DNA of 64,000 nucleotides from Puffinus mauretanicus. Lineage: Eukaryota; Chordata; Aves; Procellariiformes; Procellariidae. The DNA lies in assembly GCA_023333565.1 (NCBI GenBank), contig JAJKFH010000102.1, positions 7,209,001 through 7,273,000 of the forward strand, written 5' to 3'. This document shows, piece by piece, positions 62,333-64,000 of this stretch. The position numbers and the translations under genes are program-made. Below the pieces are notes generated by a model. That model ran no database searches and was not told the DNA's origin. It saw only the letters and a list, made by a program, of their open reading frames with translations. Position 1 is the first letter of the stretch. Each line of letters begins with the position of its first letter.

Positions 62333-62380
62333 TCAAACCTCAGTTAATGAAGTTTATCAAACCTCGGATAATGAAGTTCA
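62333..62380 (+). repeat. Tandem duplication, two 24-bp units
   Basis: Units 62333..62356 and 62357..62380 both start TCAAACCTC and share AATGAAGTT; they differ at a few positions. Confidence 0.8.
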
Positions 62381-62554
62381 GTGATGGAGACCTCTGTCCT
62401 CTACAAAGCAGACTCTTCCCCCCACCTTGATCCTCTTTGCTGCTTTTTCCTCTTTCTCAGGTGGCTGAGAGTACAAAAATGGCCACCAGACTTCTGGTTT
62501 TGCTTGGGGAAAGCATATGTTAGAAGGCAGTGTAGCTTCCCAGGTGGGTATGAA

Positions 62555-62695
62555 CGCCAGGCTCGGACTCGAGAGGTCATAGGTTCTGTTTCTACCTCTG
62601 CTGTTACAGTTTCCCCTTTGGTACAATAATAATGACCTGCCTCGCAAAGCAGTTTGAGACTGGTGTTGAAAAGCCAATGTCATAGAGGTATTATC
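62555..62695 (+). repeat. MIR/CORE-SINE-like fragment
   Basis: 'aggttctgtttctacctctg' (B-box-like head end), 'gttacagtttcccctttggt', 'acaataataatgacctgcct' and 'cgcaaagcagtttgagactg' follow in the order of the MIR-type consensus ('gggttc..ctctgc', 'cagtttcccc', 'ataataatacctgcctc', 'aaagcactttgag'). Confidence 0.55.
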
Positions 62696-64000
62696 TCATG
62701 GAGTATGATGATTTAGGATCTGCCATTCTATCTGACCTCATGTTCGGCTGGAAAAGTGCATGCCGGGCTTAGCCTGCCTGCTGATTTTGTTGCTAGTATT
62801 GAAGGTGTGGATAGAGACAATGGAAACTCAGTACCAATCTTAATGATAAAATATACATTGCCACGTTATAATATTGCATTGCATATATATACACACACAA
62901 ACATACACTTACACACACGAACAGTTGCATCAGTTCTTTAGCATTCCTTGTTGTATGTAAATGTAAGTCATTATAATCCCCATACAAAATTAATTACAGT
63001 CATTCGTATTTTCAGAGGGTTACCAGATATTCTTTTAATTTGGCTTTACCGTCTTGTCAAAATAAAAGCTCTTTGCCTAACATTTATGAGGCGTCTAAGC
63101 TTAATTGCATTCATCTTTATCAAGTCTTGAAACTAGCTGATATATTTAAATGAGCTAAAATAAAAAGGTTTGAGGCAACTGAAGTCTCTTTAATAAACTG
63201 AAGAAAAAATTCTGAAAGACTGTGGAAGAAGTTGTGACCGAAGTTGTGACCAAAGTTTTAAAGAAGAAAGATTTTAAAACTAATAAGTTGCCAACTGGAT
63301 CCTTTTCTTAATTAGTCTTCCTCTCAAAGAATTAGTGAGGAAAAGACTTAAAGAAGATGAAGTGAAATTTGAATGTCACCCACAGTCTATAAATAAGACT
63401 TAAATTAGTCTTTCATTTGGCCCATGATAATTCTATTGTATGTCCTGCCATATTCTAAGTTCTTTGTCTCACCTCCCTACATTTCTTCACCACCAGGAGA
63501 TGTGACTTTGACTACTGGAGGAGACTTTGAATATTTTTCAGCCTATAAAAACAGCTGAGGTACATTGGTACTCTTCTCCACTTGGGGTTTTTTTTTTTTG
63601 GCTTTCATTGTTGAACGTTGTAAGTATTTAGGGGTTTACACTTGGAAATGGTAGTCAGAGGTGGTGGGTTCAGCTCTTAGCTCTGTGGCAGACATCCTCA
63701 GCAGCCTTAGGAGGTAGTGGCAAGGGCCCACACTCAGATGAGGTGGCTATTCTCCCTAGGCTCCAACCCCTCTGAAACAGGTGCCATCAAGCTGAGGGTC
63801 AGAGGGTCTAAGACAGTTAATGAAGAAGGACAAACATACAGTCAGGTTGTACTAAAAGCAGCACCATCACTGGAAAGTTTCTGGAGGACTCTGAACAGAG
63901 CCAGGTTGTCTGTAGGTCAGTTAAAAGGCACTTGCCCAAGAAGAAAATGTCCTCTTGTTGAAAATAGCCTTCTATGGCTGAAGTTGGTTTTAATTTTTCT
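62696..64000. other. Unique AT-rich sequence with small repeats
   Basis: A TA/CA microsatellite lies at 62883..62919. A T10-11 run lies near 63589..63599. Near 63650..63700 'gtcagaggtggtgggttcag' and 'ctcttagctctgtggcagac' may be a MIR head but are too short to call. No gene recognised. Confidence 0.4.
63228..63251 (+). repeat. Perfect 12-bp tandem duplication
   Basis: GAAGTTGTGACC occurs twice back to back. Confidence 0.9.

Noticed and set aside
1..64000. CRISPR arrays, tRNA, rRNA or known microRNA genes
   Set aside because: No regularly spaced repeats, no full cloverleaf-like sequence and no familiar microRNA seed-and-hairpin was noticed by eye; the tRNA-like modules at 39 and 50 kb are too degenerate to be tRNA genes.

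Overview
This window looks like nuclear DNA of a bird. The evidence is a well-preserved 3' part of a CR1 LINE at the left edge, a second, inverted CR1 3' end near 29.1 kb, a CpG-retaining solo retroviral LTR of a type I know from bird genomes at 11.7-12.3 kb, low interspersed-repeat density, AT-rich background with small GC-rich islets, and no operon-like gene packing. Bacterial features (Shine-Dalgarno sites, terminators, CRISPR, tRNA/rRNA operons) are absent. The family assignments come from memory of consensus sequences, since no search could be run.

No host protein-coding gene can be called with confidence. The only long reading frame with a recognisable product is the reverse-transcriptase C-terminal part of the CR1 at 3..581. 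All other long frames are isolated, lack homology I can recognise, and usually overlap similar frames on the other strand. The window is therefore either intergenic (a gene-desert segment) or the inside of a very large intron. Three places deserve checking as possible small exons or a small ORF: 22379..22486, 43623..43676 and 55366..55521.

Layout: 0-0.7 kb CR1 3' end (+). 0.7-11.7 kb is mostly unique sequence with weak MIR/CORE-SINE-like fragments near 2.2 and 3.5 kb, a short ancient amniote repeat near 5.3 kb and GC islets at 6.6-8.7 kb. 11.7-12.3 kb is a solo LTR with CRE, TATA box and polyadenylation signal. 12.3-29 kb is unique sequence with homopolymer tracts, a CpG-bearing stretch at 19.6-21.0 kb and a GC islet at 25.7-26.1 kb. 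29.1 kb is the inverted CR1 tail. At 33.9-34.3 kb lies a much older, stop-riddled CR1-like fragment, recognised by its similarity to the CR1 protein at the window start. 35-38 kb has octamer-rich AT-rich sequence and MIR-like pieces. 39.0-39.25 kb and 49.8-50.9 kb hold related palindromic, tRNA-like repeat modules in alternating orientation. 39.3-41 kb has GC islets; 42.7-42.9 kb an old tandem duplication. 55-64 kb is AT-rich with microsatellites, small tandem duplications, a striking hairpin at 59.63-59.69 kb and several MIR-like pieces.

There is no gene pathway to describe. What the window records is layered transposable-element history: very old amniote SINE/MITE-like debris, an old CR1, and younger avian CR1 and LTR insertions, separated by unique sequence in which a few AT-rich, motif-dense blocks could be conserved noncoding elements.
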